A program made the translations under genes and the position numbers. Under the pieces are notes generated by a model that made no database searches, was not told the origin of the DNA, and saw nothing but the letters and a program-made list of their open reading frames with translations. Below are positions 54,001-63,016 of a stretch of DNA of 64,000 nucleotides, in pieces. This DNA comes from Roseateles depolymerans. GTDB lineage: Bacteria; Pseudomonadota; Gammaproteobacteria; Burkholderiales; Burkholderiaceae_C. Each line of letters starts with the position of its first letter. The first letter of the stretch is position 1. The DNA is taken from positions 1,739,858 to 1,803,857 of the forward strand of contig NZ_QUMT01000001.1 in the NCBI RefSeq assembly GCF_003387155.1, in the 5' to 3' direction.

Positions 54001-55307
54001 AACCCGCCGTCCGAATCCTTCCTGTGGTGAGTCTGGGCGCGGCGCTTTGCGCGGGCGTGCTGATTTTTCTGCGGCCGGCAGCCATGTCACAGGCGCTCTC
54101 CAGGCCGCTGGCGCCCAACAACACTGGCGGCCCCAACGAGGCCACCACCGAGCGCATCACCCGTGGAGAGTATCTCGCCCGGGCCGGTGACTGCGTTGCC
54201 TGCCACACCGCCCCGAACGGCAAGCCATTCGCCGGCGGGCGGGCCATGCCCACGCCATTCGGCAGCCTCTTTGTCCCCAACATCACGCCGGATGAGGAGA
54301 CCGGCATCGGTCGTTGGAAGGCCGATGAGTTCTACCGGATGCTCCATACCGGCATTTCGCGTGATGGCTCGCTGCTCTACCCGGCGATGCCCTTTGCCTC
54401 CTACACCAAGGTGACTCGAGAAGACTCGGATGCCATCTTTGCGTTCCTCCAGTCCCTGCCGCCGGTGCGTCAGAAAAACCGGCCGCATGAACTCAAGTTC
54501 CCGTTCAACGACCGCAAGCTGCTGGTGGGATGGCGAACCCTTTATTTCAAAGAAGGGGAGTTCCAGCCGGATGTGAAGGCCTCCAAACAGTGGAACCGCG
54601 GGGCGTATCTGGTGCAGGGGCTGGGGCACTGCGCGATGTGCCATACCTCGATCAATGCCCTGGGCGGCTCCCGGCAGTCCAAGGCCTTCGAGGGGGGCAT
54701 GATCCCCAATCAGAACTGGTATGCACCGTCCCTGACCTCCAACCGCGAGGCGGGCCTGGGAGACTGGCCGCTCCAGGACATTGCCGACCTGCTGCAGGTC
54801 GGTGCGTCCCATCGGGGCACCACCTACGGCCCGATGGCCGAGGTGGTCTACAACAGCCTGCAGTACCTCACCGACGAGGATGTGATGGCCATGGCGGTCT
54901 ACCTCAAGTCCTTGCCCATGCGGGACGCCGAGGCCCCGCCCACCCCGCGCGAGCGCCTTGTGGACCCCGGCGTGATGGAGCTCGGCCGAAAGGTCTATGC
55001 CGCCCGTTGCGCGGTCTGCCATGGTACGGAAGGCGTGGGGCACCCCCCTGCGTTTCCGCCGCTGAAGGGCAACCAGTCCATCACCATGCTGTCGCCGGTC
55101 AATTCGATCCGGATGGTGCTGAACGGCGGCTATGCCCCGGGCACCTTCAAGAATCCGCGGCCCTATGGCATGCCTCCGTTCAGCCATGTCTTGAATGATG
55201 AGGAAATCGCTGCGGCGGTGACCTACATCCGCCTGGCGTGGGGCAACCAAGGCACCCCGGTCACCGCGGTCCAGGTCAATGAGCTGCGCAAGATCCTTCC
55301 TGAATGA
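53997..55307 (+). CDS. Triheme cytochrome c (alcohol dehydrogenase cytochrome subunit-like)
   Basis: A protein of about 436 residues with an N-terminal membrane or signal segment (ILPVVSLGAALCAGVLIFL) and three heme c sites: CVACH, CAMCH and CAVCH. The sequence follows the membrane-bound dehydrogenase cytochrome c subunit family (YLARAGDCVACHTAPNGKPFAGG in parts; PNITPDEETGIG; MPFASYTKV; NRGAYLVQGLGHCAMCHT). In this operon it more likely serves as an electron conduit to the oxidase than as a subunit of a dehydrogenase, since none is present. Start GTG overlaps the upstream stop (GTGA). Confidence 0.88.
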   Translation: MKPAVRILPVVSLGAALCAGVLIFLRPAAMSQALSRPLAPNNTGGPNEATTERITRGEYLARAGDCVACHTAPNGKPFAGGRAMPTPFGSLFVPNITPDEETGIGRWKADEFYRMLHTGISRDGSLLYPAMPFASYTKVTREDSDAIFAFLQSLPPVRQKNRPHELKFPFNDRKLLVGWRTLYFKEGEFQPDVKASKQWNRGAYLVQGLGHCAMCHTSINALGGSRQSKAFEGGMIPNQNWYAPSLTSNREAGLGDWPLQDIADLLQVGASHRGTTYGPMAEVVYNSLQYLTDEDVMAMAVYLKSLPMRDAEAPPTPRERLVDPGVMELGRKVYAARCAVCHGTEGVGHPPAFPPLKGNQSITMLSPVNSIRMVLNGGYAPGTFKNPRPYGMPPFSHVLNDEEIAAAVTYIRLAWGNQGTPVTAVQVNELRKILPE

Positions 55308-55549
55308 GGCCTGCAATGACCCCCATTGAACAGCCCGCCGCCATGGGCGCTGCGGACACCGCTAATGCCGCTGACACCGCTGATGCCGCCGGTGCGGCCA
55401 GCGTCGCCGACGCAGCAATGCTGGAAGACATCGTCGTACGCGGCCCCGGCGGCACCTTTGCCGTGGTGGGCGTGGCGACCACCGTGGTCGTGGCGATCTG
55501 GTTCGTCTTCTACTTTTTCGTCTACCTGCCGCGAGGGACTCTGCAATGA
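55304..55549 (+). CDS. Small single-helix membrane subunit of the oxidase operon
   Basis: An 81-residue protein. An Ala/Asp/Thr-rich N-terminus (AADTANAADTADAAGAAS) precedes a single membrane helix (FAVVGVATTVVVAIWFVFYFFVYL). Both ends use four-base stop-start overlaps with neighbours (ATGA), so it is translated in step with the oxidase subunits. It resembles the small extra subunits found in ba3- and cbb3-type oxidase operons, but I cannot assign a named family. Confidence 0.7.
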   Translation: MRPAMTPIEQPAAMGAADTANAADTADAAGAASVADAAMLEDIVVRGPGGTFAVVGVATTVVVAIWFVFYFFVYLPRGTLQ

Positions 55550-56112
55550 TCAGCCTGGAACCCAGTCACCGGTCGGAGGCCGTGGCCGCAGGGGCCGAAC
55601 GACGGTGGGCCCTGATCGTGGTGGCCATCGTCGGCGTGCTCATTGCCATGATGGTGTTCACGGGATGGCACTGGGCCGCCATGCCGCCCTCGCGCGTGGA
55701 GACGGTGGACGTCAGGACACTGCACACGCAAGGGGAGTTCGTGGAGGCCAACCTTGGGACCGAGGTCCGACCCGACGGAAAAATCGTGGTGCGCCTGGTG
55801 GCGCAGCAGTACTCCTTCCAGCCTCAATGCATCGTGGTGCCGGTGGATACGCCGGTCACCTTCCGCGGCACCAGCACCGATGCCATCCATGGTTTTGTCA
55901 TCGGGACGACCAATGCCAACACCATGCTGGTGCCAGGCTTTGTGTCCACCTTCACCACGAGCTTCCGCAAGACGGGCGAGTCCCTGATGCCCTGCCACGA
56001 GTACTGCGGAACCGGGCATGAGGCGATGTGGGCGCGCGTGCAGGTGCTGTCCATCGAAGAGTTCCTGGCGAAGTCACGCCCGGGAGAAAGGCTCAGCTGT
56101 GTACCGAGCTAA
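55546..56112 (+). CDS. Cytochrome c oxidase subunit II (CuA)
   Basis: A 188-residue ba3-like subunit II with one N-terminal helix (WALIVVAIVGVLIAMMVFTGWHWA) and a periplasmic cupredoxin domain. The CuA ligands are visible: CHEYCGTGHEAM supplies two Cys, His and Met, and DAIHGF supplies the other His. Electrons from cytochrome c enter here. It overlaps the upstream gene (ATGA) and the downstream subunit I by 14 bases. Confidence 0.93.
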   Translation: MISLEPSHRSEAVAAGAERRWALIVVAIVGVLIAMMVFTGWHWAAMPPSRVETVDVRTLHTQGEFVEANLGTEVRPDGKIVVRLVAQQYSFQPQCIVVPVDTPVTFRGTSTDAIHGFVIGTTNANTMLVPGFVSTFTTSFRKTGESLMPCHEYCGTGHEAMWARVQVLSIEEFLAKSRPGERLSCVPS

Positions 56113-57718
56113 CAAACTGGTCCTCGCCCATTTCTGGGTGGCCATCGGCGCCTTCCTGGTGGCGATCTGCCTGGGGGAATGGCAGATGTTCATGCGCTCG
56201 CCGCTTAGTGCCTGGATCAGCAATCCGGAGCACTACTACCGTTCCGTCACGGCCCATGGCACGGTCATGGGCTACGTGTTCCCGACCCTCATCGCGATGG
56301 GGTTCGGCTACGCCATTACCGAGCGGGCGCTCCAGCGCGCGCTGATCGGCCTGCGGTGGGCCTGGGTGGGCTTATGGCTGCTCCTCGTCGGCGCAGCGAT
56401 GGCGTCAATCACCGTCGCCCTGGGCAAGGCATCGGTGCTCTACACCTTCTATCCGCCGCTGACCGGCAGCCCGTTCTACTACCTGGGCGTGGTCCTGGTG
56501 GTGGTGGGCTCGTGGATCTGGGTGGCCCTGATGGTCGTCAACCTGCGTGCCTGGAAGCGGGACCAACCGTCCGCCACCGTGCCCCTGGCCATGTATGGCA
56601 ATGTCGCCGGCGCACTGCTGTGGGCGTGGACGTCGCTCGGCGCGGCGCTGGAGATCCTGCTGCTCATCCTTCCCGCGTCGCTGGGATGGGTGGATACGAT
56701 CAATGCGGGTCTTGCACGGGTCTTCTTTTCCTGGACCTTGCATGCCATCGTCTATTTCTGGCTGATGCCGGCCTACATCGCGTTCTACACCATCGTTCCC
56801 CGGGCCATCGGGTCGCGCCTGTACAGCGACACCATGGCGCGCGTGGCCTTTGCGCTCTTCCTCGTGTTCTCGATGCCGATCGGCATCCACCACCTGTTTG
56901 CCGATCCGCAGGTGGGAGCGGGCTTCAAGTTTGTTCATGCCGCCATGACGGCCATGGTGTCGGTGCCCACCTTCCTCACGGTGTTCACCATCGTGGCGTC
57001 GGTCGAGATCGTGGCGCGGCTGCGCGGCGGGCGAGGGGTGTTTGGCTGGCTGAAGGCGCTGCCCTGGTCCAACCCCATGATGCTGGCGCTGACTTTTTCC
57101 TTTGTGATGCTGGGCTTGGGCGGCGTGGGCGGGCTGATCAACATGAGCTACCAGCTCAATGAAACCGTTCACAACACGCAATGGGTGACCGGCCACTTCC
57201 ACCTGATCTTCGCGGGTGCGATCGTCATCATGTATTTCATGATCGCCTACGACCTGTGGCCGTCGCTGACGCACTGCGCGCCGCTGCCGGAACGTCTGGT
57301 CAAGGTGCAGTTGTGGTTGTGGTTCGTCGGCATGCTGGTGCTGACGCTGCCCTGGCATTGGGTGGGGTTGCTGGGCATGCCGCGGCGCATGGCGTATTAC
57401 GACTACAGCCATCCGGCTTTGCAGGCGCAGGCCTGGACGGTGACGGCATCCGTCTGTGGCGGCGCGCTGCTGGTGGTGTCCGCATCGCTCTTCGTCTACC
57501 TGCTGGCCTTTGCCGGTCGAAGGCGCGGCACGCCGGTGCCGTTCACCTTCAGCCGGGCCGTGCATGAAGGAAGGCGACCGCCGGCGGCACTCAACGGATT
57601 CGGCCTGTGGGTGTTCATGATGGCGGCCCTGACCCTCGTCAACTACGGCTACCCGATTGCGCAACTGGCTTCATTGAAGGAAGCGCGCGTGCCGGTCATT
57701 CCTATCGGGACACGATGA
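56099..57718 (+). CDS. Heme-copper oxidase subunit I (b(o/a)3 / cbb3-like)
   Basis: A subunit I of about 539 residues with roughly 12-13 helices. Low-spin heme and CuB-site histidines are recognisable: TAHGTVMGYVF (heme His), WTLHAIVYFWLMPAY (CuB His and the Tyr four residues later), IHHLFADP (CuB His pair) and GHFHLIFAG (heme ligands). The His-x3-Tyr argues for a B-family (ba3-like) oxygen reductase rather than nitric oxide reductase, which lacks CuA partners. GTG 56099 with GGGAGAAAGG upstream is chosen; the frame is open further upstream inside subunit II. Confidence 0.88.
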   Translation: MYRANKLVLAHFWVAIGAFLVAICLGEWQMFMRSPLSAWISNPEHYYRSVTAHGTVMGYVFPTLIAMGFGYAITERALQRALIGLRWAWVGLWLLLVGAAMASITVALGKASVLYTFYPPLTGSPFYYLGVVLVVVGSWIWVALMVVNLRAWKRDQPSATVPLAMYGNVAGALLWAWTSLGAALEILLLILPASLGWVDTINAGLARVFFSWTLHAIVYFWLMPAYIAFYTIVPRAIGSRLYSDTMARVAFALFLVFSMPIGIHHLFADPQVGAGFKFVHAAMTAMVSVPTFLTVFTIVASVEIVARLRGGRGVFGWLKALPWSNPMMLALTFSFVMLGLGGVGGLINMSYQLNETVHNTQWVTGHFHLIFAGAIVIMYFMIAYDLWPSLTHCAPLPERLVKVQLWLWFVGMLVLTLPWHWVGLLGMPRRMAYYDYSHPALQAQAWTVTASVCGGALLVVSASLFVYLLAFAGRRRGTPVPFTFSRAVHEGRRPPAALNGFGLWVFMMAALTLVNYGYPIAQLASLKEARVPVIPIGTR

Positions 57719-58518
57719 TGAACAACGCGGTCTTTTCCTGGCGCAACGTCTGGTTCCGCCGCAGCGTCGTTGCGCTGGCCGGGCTCACGCTGCTGTGGAT
57801 GCTGGTGGGCTTCGTCTGGCTCCCGTCCGTGTCCGTGGGGTTTGCGAGCGAGGGGGTGTGGGCGAGCATCTGCCGTGCGGCCGGCGTCCCCGCTGCGTGG
57901 AGCCCCCAGTCGCCAGATGCCGTGTCCCCGCCAGTGTCCACGCATGTGGTCCTGGAGCGAACGATGGCGGCGCCGGCGCCGAGTAGGTCCGTGGGCCGCG
58001 GAGCCACGCTGGCCCTGAACTGCACCATGTGCCATGGAAGCCGCGGCATGAGCGGATCCGAGGCGCCCAACCTCGCGGGACAGTACCGCGAGGTCATCAT
58101 CAAGCAGTTGCGGGACTACCAGGAGGGGCAGCGTGCCAGCACCATCATGCAAGCGCTGGCCCGCAACCTGAAGGCGCAGGACATTGAAGACCTCGCGGCC
58201 TACTATGCGTCGCTGCCCCGGCCGCATCGCGTGGAGACCGCCCCTGCGCAGGTGCCGTCGCCCGCCCTGGTGCGGGTGGGGGCGCCTTTGCGCAATGTCG
58301 CGCCCTGCATCTCCTGTCATGGCGGCGTCGACCAGAAGCTGGGGGCGCCCTGGCTGGAGGGCATGCCCAGGGCCTACCTGGTCGCGCAGCTCAACAATTT
58401 CCGCTCCGGCGCCCGCGCCAACGACAGCCATGCGCAGATGCGCAACATGGCGCGTGCCATGACCCCTGGCGAGATTGCGGAGGTCGCGGCTTTTTATGCC
58501 GGCGACGACGCGCACTGA
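57715..58518 (+). CDS. Membrane-anchored diheme cytochrome c
   Basis: A 267-residue protein with an N-terminal membrane segment (SVVALAGLTLLWMLVGFVWLPSV) and two heme c sites, CTMCH and CISCH, in two c4-like domains (HGSRGMSGSEAPNLAGQYREVI in parts; HGGVDQKLGAPWLEGMPRAYLVAQLNNF in parts). It overlaps subunit I by four bases (ATGA) and closes the operon. With the two upstream cytochromes it brings the c-heme count of the operon to seven. Confidence 0.88.
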   Translation: MMNNAVFSWRNVWFRRSVVALAGLTLLWMLVGFVWLPSVSVGFASEGVWASICRAAGVPAAWSPQSPDAVSPPVSTHVVLERTMAAPAPSRSVGRGATLALNCTMCHGSRGMSGSEAPNLAGQYREVIIKQLRDYQEGQRASTIMQALARNLKAQDIEDLAAYYASLPRPHRVETAPAQVPSPALVRVGAPLRNVAPCISCHGGVDQKLGAPWLEGMPRAYLVAQLNNFRSGARANDSHAQMRNMARAMTPGEIAEVAAFYAGDDAH

Positions 58519-58668
58519 TCACCGCCGCAGCGCTCTACGCCGAACGGGAGAGGTGCTCCTGCACCATGCCTCCAATGCGGGCGGAGCAGGGCATCCCTAG
58601 CATCTGCTGTATTCGCTGTATCCGCTGAATCCGCTTTGCCTCCCTCCACCACGCCGAGACCGTCCCAG

Positions 58669-59898
58669 ATGACCACCGCACGTGCTCCGCTCAGCAAGCG
58701 CTCCAACGCTTCCTCCAAGAAGCCCGCATCGTCCCCGTCGTCTCACGCCGCCCTCACGCCGGCGGACGTGGACCACGCGCAAACCGCCCTGGTGCTGCAG
58801 GGCGGCGGTGCGCTGGGGTCCTACCAGGCCGGTGTGTATGAGGCGCTGTCCACGAAATATCGGTCGGTGGACTGGGTGGCGGGCGTGTCGATCGGGGCGA
58901 TCAATGCCGCACTCATCGTGGGCAATGCGCCGGAGTACCGGGTGGAGCGGCTGCGGGAGTTCTGGAACCTCGTGTCGTCTGCACCCGGTCAGCAATGGCC
59001 GGCGTGGCCCGCTGCGCAGTCGTCCTTCAGCCAGCTCAGTGCCGCGTCCGCTGTTGCCATGGGCATTCCCGGCTTCTTTGCGCCGCGAATGTCCCCGCAG
59101 CTGGTGTTGGGGAATTCAGCGCCGCTGCTGAGTTATTACGACACGGCGGCTCTGAAGGCGACGCTGGAGCGGCTGGTCGACTTTGATCGCATCAACCACG
59201 GTGATGTGCGTTTCTCGGTGGGTGCCGTGAACGTGCGTACCGGCAATTCCGTCTATTTCGACAACACCGAGTGCACCATCGGCCCCGAGCACATCATGGC
59301 CAGCGGGGCGCTTCCTCCCGGCTTCCCGCCTGTGAACATCGACGGGGAAGACTACTGGGATGGCGGCATCGTCTCCAACACGCCGCTGCTCCATGTGCTG
59401 GAGCATCACAACCGCCATCGCCGGCTGCTCGTGCTCCAGGTGGACCTGTTCAATGCACGAGGGGCCATGCCCAAGACGCTGGGAGAGGTGGCCTCCCGCC
59501 ACAAGGACATCCAGTTTTCGAGTCGCACACGTCTGAGCACGAACGTGATCGCCGCCAATCTGAATGCGCGTCAGGAGCTGTTGGAACTGCTGGACCAGTT
59601 GCCCGCCGCTTTGAAGGGCGATGCGAAGGTCGTGCACGCCCGCGAACTGCTGCGCCGCGAGCCGATTGACATTGTGCAATTGGTCTATCGCCAGAAAGGC
59701 TACGAGACCGCCGAGAAGGACTATGAGTTCTCGCGTTCCATGATGCAGGAGCATTGGAAATCGGGCTTCGAGGACATGGGCCGCACCCTTGCACATCCCG
59801 AATTGATGAGGAGCCGTTTGCGCGCGGTCGGGGTCACGACCTACGACATGCTCGACGGCGACGGGCTGGATGTGCGTCAGGCCGCCAGCCCGGTCTGA
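58669..59898 (+). CDS. Patatin-like phospholipase (DUF3734-type)
   Basis: A 409-residue patatin-family hydrolase. The oxyanion motif [11 protein letters not shown] is near residues 45-55, the nucleophile elbow GVSIG has Ser74, and the catalytic Asp is in WDGGIVSN. The C-terminal part ([24 protein letters not shown]) matches patatins with a DUF3734 tail that often sit beside 3-hydroxybutyrate dehydrogenase in proteobacteria. It probably acts on lipids or polyhydroxyalkanoate-associated substrates. The basic Ser/Lys/Ala N-terminus lacks a signal peptide. ATG 58669 is preferred over an in-frame TTG 33 bases upstream. A small 9-bp repeat (TGTATTCGC, TGTATCCGC, TGAATCCGC; about 58608-58634) precedes it. 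Confidence 0.87.
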   Translation: MTTARAPLSKRSNASSKKPASSPSSHAALTPADVDHAQTALVLQGGGALGSYQAGVYEALSTKYRSVDWVAGVSIGAINAALIVGNAPEYRVERLREFWNLVSSAPGQQWPAWPAAQSSFSQLSAASAVAMGIPGFFAPRMSPQLVLGNSAPLLSYYDTAALKATLERLVDFDRINHGDVRFSVGAVNVRTGNSVYFDNTECTIGPEHIMASGALPPGFPPVNIDGEDYWDGGIVSNTPLLHVLEHHNRHRRLLVLQVDLFNARGAMPKTLGEVASRHKDIQFSSRTRLSTNVIAANLNARQELLELLDQLPAALKGDAKVVHARELLRREPIDIVQLVYRQKGYETAEKDYEFSRSMMQEHWKSGFEDMGRTLAHPELMRSRLRAVGVTTYDMLDGDGLDVRQAASPV

Positions 59899-59999
59899 CG
59901 GTGCGGTGCCGCTCCCAACGACCGCGACCGAAGCTCCCGCCTGCCTCCATTCGCTGCTCCCCCGACACCGATCCACCCACCACCGATCCGGAGCCTGCC

Positions 60000-60749
60000 A
60001 TGCATATCGACGCCATCCGCAAGAACGCCTTCGCCATGCCGTTCACGAACCCGGCATTCCCTCCCGGGCCTTATCGATTCGTCCGGCGCGAGTTCTTCAT
60101 CATCACCTACCGCACCGATATGGACGCCTTGCGCGCCGTGGTGCCGGAACCGCTGGAAGTGGTGGAGCCGCTGGTGAAGTACGAGTTCATCCGTATGCCC
60201 GACTCCAGCGGTTTTGGCGACTACACCGAGTCCGGCCAGGTCATTCCGGTCCAGTTGCGGACCGCCAAAGGCCTGGAGAAAGGGAATTACACCCATGCGA
60301 TGTACCTGAACGACCATCCGCCGATTGCCGGGGGACGGGAGCTCTGGGGGTTCCCGAAGAAGCTCGCGTCGCCCAAGCTTGAATACCAGACCGACCTGCT
60401 GCTGGGCGTGCTCTATTACGGCAAGTCGCCGGTGGCCAATGCCACCATGGGCTTCAAGCACCGGGCGCTGGAGCCGGGCCCGATCCTGGACAGCATTGCG
60501 CAGCCCAATTTCCTGCTCAAGATCATTCCGCACGTGGACGGCACGCCGCGCATCTGCGAGCTGGTGCGCTACCACATGACCGACGTGACGCTGCACGGCG
60601 CCTGGACCGGGCCTGTAGCCCTGGACCTGCATCCGCATGCCTTGGCGCCGGTGGCAGATCTGCCGGTGCTGAAGGTGGAGTCGGCGGTGCACTACATCGC
60701 GGACATGACCTTGGCGCTGGGCACCGTCGAATACGACTATCTCGCCTGA
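60000..60749 (+). CDS. Acetoacetate decarboxylase
   Basis: A 249-residue acetoacetate decarboxylase-family enzyme (acetoacetate to acetone plus CO2 through a Schiff base). The active-site block [13 protein letters not shown] has the lysine pair at residues 120-121; [20 protein letters not shown] in parts and EYDYL at the C-terminus are also family-like. GGAG lies six bases before ATG 60000. It lies between the patatin and 3-hydroxybutyrate dehydrogenase genes, so it can drain acetoacetate made by the latter. Confidence 0.92.
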   Translation: MHIDAIRKNAFAMPFTNPAFPPGPYRFVRREFFIITYRTDMDALRAVVPEPLEVVEPLVKYEFIRMPDSSGFGDYTESGQVIPVQLRTAKGLEKGNYTHAMYLNDHPPIAGGRELWGFPKKLASPKLEYQTDLLLGVLYYGKSPVANATMGFKHRALEPGPILDSIAQPNFLLKIIPHVDGTPRICELVRYHMTDVTLHGAWTGPVALDLHPHALAPVADLPVLKVESAVHYIADMTLALGTVEYDYLA

Positions 60750-60816
60750 GTCGGGCTCGAGTCCGTTTTCCGAGACGCTTTCCTTCATTCAAACGCCTTT
60801 GCAGGAGTTCATTGCC

Positions 60817-61599
60817 ATGACCGTCAAGAACAAAGTTGCCCTGATCACCGGCGCTGCCAGTGGCATCGGCAAGGAAATCGCCGTTGTCTTTGCCCGCGCC
60901 GGCGCCAAGGTGGTCGTCGCGGACCTGAACCGGGACGCCGCCATTGCAACGGCCCAGGAGCTGCGCGCCGCGGGCGGTGAAGCCATGGGCGTCGGCATGG
61001 ACGTCACCAGCGAGGAGCAGGTCAATGAGGGCGTCGATGCGGCTGCCAAGGAGTTTGGCGGCATCGACGTACTGGTGAGCAATGCGGGGATCCAGATCGT
61101 CCAGCCCGTGCACGAGTTTGAGTTCGCGGCCTGGAAGCGGATGCTCGCGATTCATCTCGACGGTGCCTTCCTCACCACCAAGGCCTGCCTGAAGCACATG
61201 TATGCGCAAGGGCGTGGTGGCAGCGTGATCTACATGGGGTCGGTGCATTCCAAGGAAGCCTCCAAGCTCAAGGCGCCCTATGTGACGGCCAAGCATGGGT
61301 TGATCGGCCTGTGCAAGACGGTGGCGAAGGAGGCGGCTGCCTATAAGGTGGCGGCCAACGTCATCTGCCCCGGCTTTGTGCGTACGCCGCTGGTGGAGAA
61401 GCAGATTCCTGAACAGGCCGCTGCGCTCGGGATCTCCGAGGAAGCGGTGATCAAGAATGTGATGCTCAAGGAAACGGTGGATGGCGAGTTCACGACCACG
61501 GATGACGTGGCGGAACTGGCATTGTTCCTGGCGGGGTTTCCGTCAACGGCGTTGACCGGGCAATCGGTGGTGGTGAGCCACGGGTGGTTTATGCAGTAA
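60817..61599 (+). CDS. bdhA: 3-hydroxybutyrate dehydrogenase
   Basis: A 260-residue NAD-dependent SDR that interconverts 3-hydroxybutyrate and acetoacetate. The NAD motif is TGAASGIG (11-18), NAGIQ follows, and the catalytic residues are Ser142, Tyr155 and Lys159 (APYVTAKHG). [15 protein letters not shown] and the C-terminal [11 protein letters not shown] are typical of BdhA. AGGAG precedes ATG 60817. It is the third gene of the patatin/decarboxylase/dehydrogenase unit, likely tied to polyhydroxybutyrate breakdown. Confidence 0.93.
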   Translation: MTVKNKVALITGAASGIGKEIAVVFARAGAKVVVADLNRDAAIATAQELRAAGGEAMGVGMDVTSEEQVNEGVDAAAKEFGGIDVLVSNAGIQIVQPVHEFEFAAWKRMLAIHLDGAFLTTKACLKHMYAQGRGGSVIYMGSVHSKEASKLKAPYVTAKHGLIGLCKTVAKEAAAYKVAANVICPGFVRTPLVEKQIPEQAAALGISEEAVIKNVMLKETVDGEFTTTDDVAELALFLAGFPSTALTGQSVVVSHGWFMQ

Positions 61600-61769
61600 G
61601 GGGAGGGCCGGGGTGCGCAACAAGCGTGCACGGCGGTCGGAGGGCCTTCTGGCGCCTTCGGGGTGATGCTGAGACAGCCTTGGGAGCGCTACGGCACGCT
61701 TGGTCAGCTGCATCAGCGAAGGACTGCCGCACCGCTGGTTGAAGGGCTGGATCGGCACAGGACAAAGCC

Positions 61770-62318
61770 TCAGTCCGGACATGCTTCACCGGAATCCAGG
61801 TGCAGCCGAAATGGCTTCCATCCGCCCGGTGGGTCCCATTCGGCGTCACCGAAGATTCGGCCATCTTGAACGCGGTGAACGACGACACCATCGATCCCAA
61901 GTTCGGACATCCTCCACAGAAGCCTTCCAGTCCCGTCGAAGCGCAGCAACTCTGACGCCGACGCCACCAACACCGAGGAACCCAGCTCCGGTGACTCAAG
62001 ATCGATTGCAGTGAACAGCTGGCCGAAATACCCATCGAGCGAGTGCGACACCAACTCGCCGTTCCTTGGGGAGAACACGGCAACTTGTTCGCCGTAGCCG
62101 ATGTAAACCAACTCACCGATGCCGCGCACATCCTGAAAGCAGGAGTACCCAACACTTGCGAACAAGTCAACTCGCCACCGAGCCTGCGTGCCCGAACGGA
62201 TTCCAACAGCCGCAACTGGGGCCGCCGTTGGGTTGGTGGGGGTGCCCAATACAACGCGAGCAGCATCGTGCCAGTCGTTAACGGCCTCAGCGCTGATGAA
62301 GGTTGCCAGCATGCTCAT
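61770..62318 (-). CDS. Hypothetical protein
   Basis: A 182-residue soluble protein with no signal peptide or membrane helix. Repeated beta-strand-like segments (IGELVYIGYGEQVAVFSPRNG, ELLRFDGTGRLLWRMSELGIDG, FGDAEWDPPGGWKPFRLHL in parts) suggest a small beta-propeller-like or WD-type fold. I recognise no family. It is transcribed toward bdhA. The 170 bases between it and bdhA hold no supported gene or clear terminator. Confidence 0.65.
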   Translation of the reverse strand: MSMLATFISAEAVNDWHDAARVVLGTPTNPTAAPVAAVGIRSGTQARWRVDLFASVGYSCFQDVRGIGELVYIGYGEQVAVFSPRNGELVSHSLDGYFGQLFTAIDLESPELGSSVLVASASELLRFDGTGRLLWRMSELGIDGVVVHRVQDGRIFGDAEWDPPGGWKPFRLHLDSGEACPD

Positions 62319-62441
62319 TGCTACGCAGTCTAACCAGGCGTGATCGGTGGTCAGCGGGCAGCAAAGTCATGCTGACCCCGACAACAGGAGGTGTTCTCGC
62401 GCGTGCTTCTTGGGCTGACCAGGCCGAGAGGGTGAAAGGTT

Positions 62442-62786
62442 TCAGTTTCGCTCTGGCAGGACGGCTTCTTCATTGCCATACAGACTTGCGCTGGCAAATC
62501 GCACCACGAAGCCCGCAGCCGTGTCACATACCTCGTAGCCGGGCGAACCGTCGTCTCGCAGCGCCGGATGCACGACCAAGTTGACGGCGCTCCATGAAGA
62601 TGGGCCGTCAAGGTAGCTGCAATAGAAGAATGCGATCCCAACGGGCTCTTGCTGCGCGTCCTGCTTGGCAAGCTTCAAAACGAACCTGTCGTGATCGTCA
62701 CTGTATGCATTGAACGACGCCGCGCAGCCGCGCCATTCGTTGAGTTCCTGCTGGAACGCGTTGACATCGCAAGTCTTGACTTTCAT
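62442..62786 (-). CDS. Hypothetical protein
   Basis: A 114-residue soluble protein beginning MKVKTCDVNAFQQELNEW, with a central FVLKLAKQDAQQEPVGIAFFYCSYLDGP (in parts) and mixed alpha/beta composition. The frame is open upstream, but ATG 62786 gives a more natural start. No family is recognised. It follows a possible 34-residue membrane peptide gene on the same strand. Confidence 0.55.
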   Translation of the reverse strand: MKVKTCDVNAFQQELNEWRGCAASFNAYSDDHDRFVLKLAKQDAQQEPVGIAFFYCSYLDGPSSWSAVNLVVHPALRDDGSPGYEVCDTAAGFVVRFASASLYGNEEAVLPERN

Positions 62787-62858
62787 TTCAGGGGGTCTGC
62801 GCCTGGGCGCCGTCGACGCGAACGCGGTCATGCAGCGCACGACCGCGGTTCTGAGAGG

Positions 62859-62963
62859 TCAGCGCTGCAACGACGCTGCACCGACCTTCGGAGTTCGGAT
62901 CCAGTCGATGATGGCCAGGAGCAAGGGGGCTCCAATGATCCAGGTTGGAATGAGCGCGTTCAT
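62859..62963 (-). CDS. Possible small membrane peptide (34 aa)
   Basis: A 34-codon frame with GGAG five bases before ATG. It begins MNALIPTWIIGAPLLLAIIDWI, an almost complete single membrane helix, and continues RTPKVGAASLQR, which fits the positive-inside rule for a cytosolic tail. It lies about 70 bases upstream of the 114-residue gene on the same strand. The ribosome site and membrane-helix composition are the support; no family is recognised. Confidence 0.4.
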   Translation of the reverse strand: MNALIPTWIIGAPLLLAIIDWIRTPKVGAASLQR

Positions 62964-63016
62964 ATCGACTCCATTGAAGGCTGAGGTTCATGAAGCGCGG
63001 CAATGCGTGTGCCTCA

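Noticed and set aside
56099-57718. Nitric oxide reductase (NorB-like)
   Set aside because: A CuA-containing subunit II adjoins it and the His-x3-Tyr of oxygen reductases is present in subunit I.
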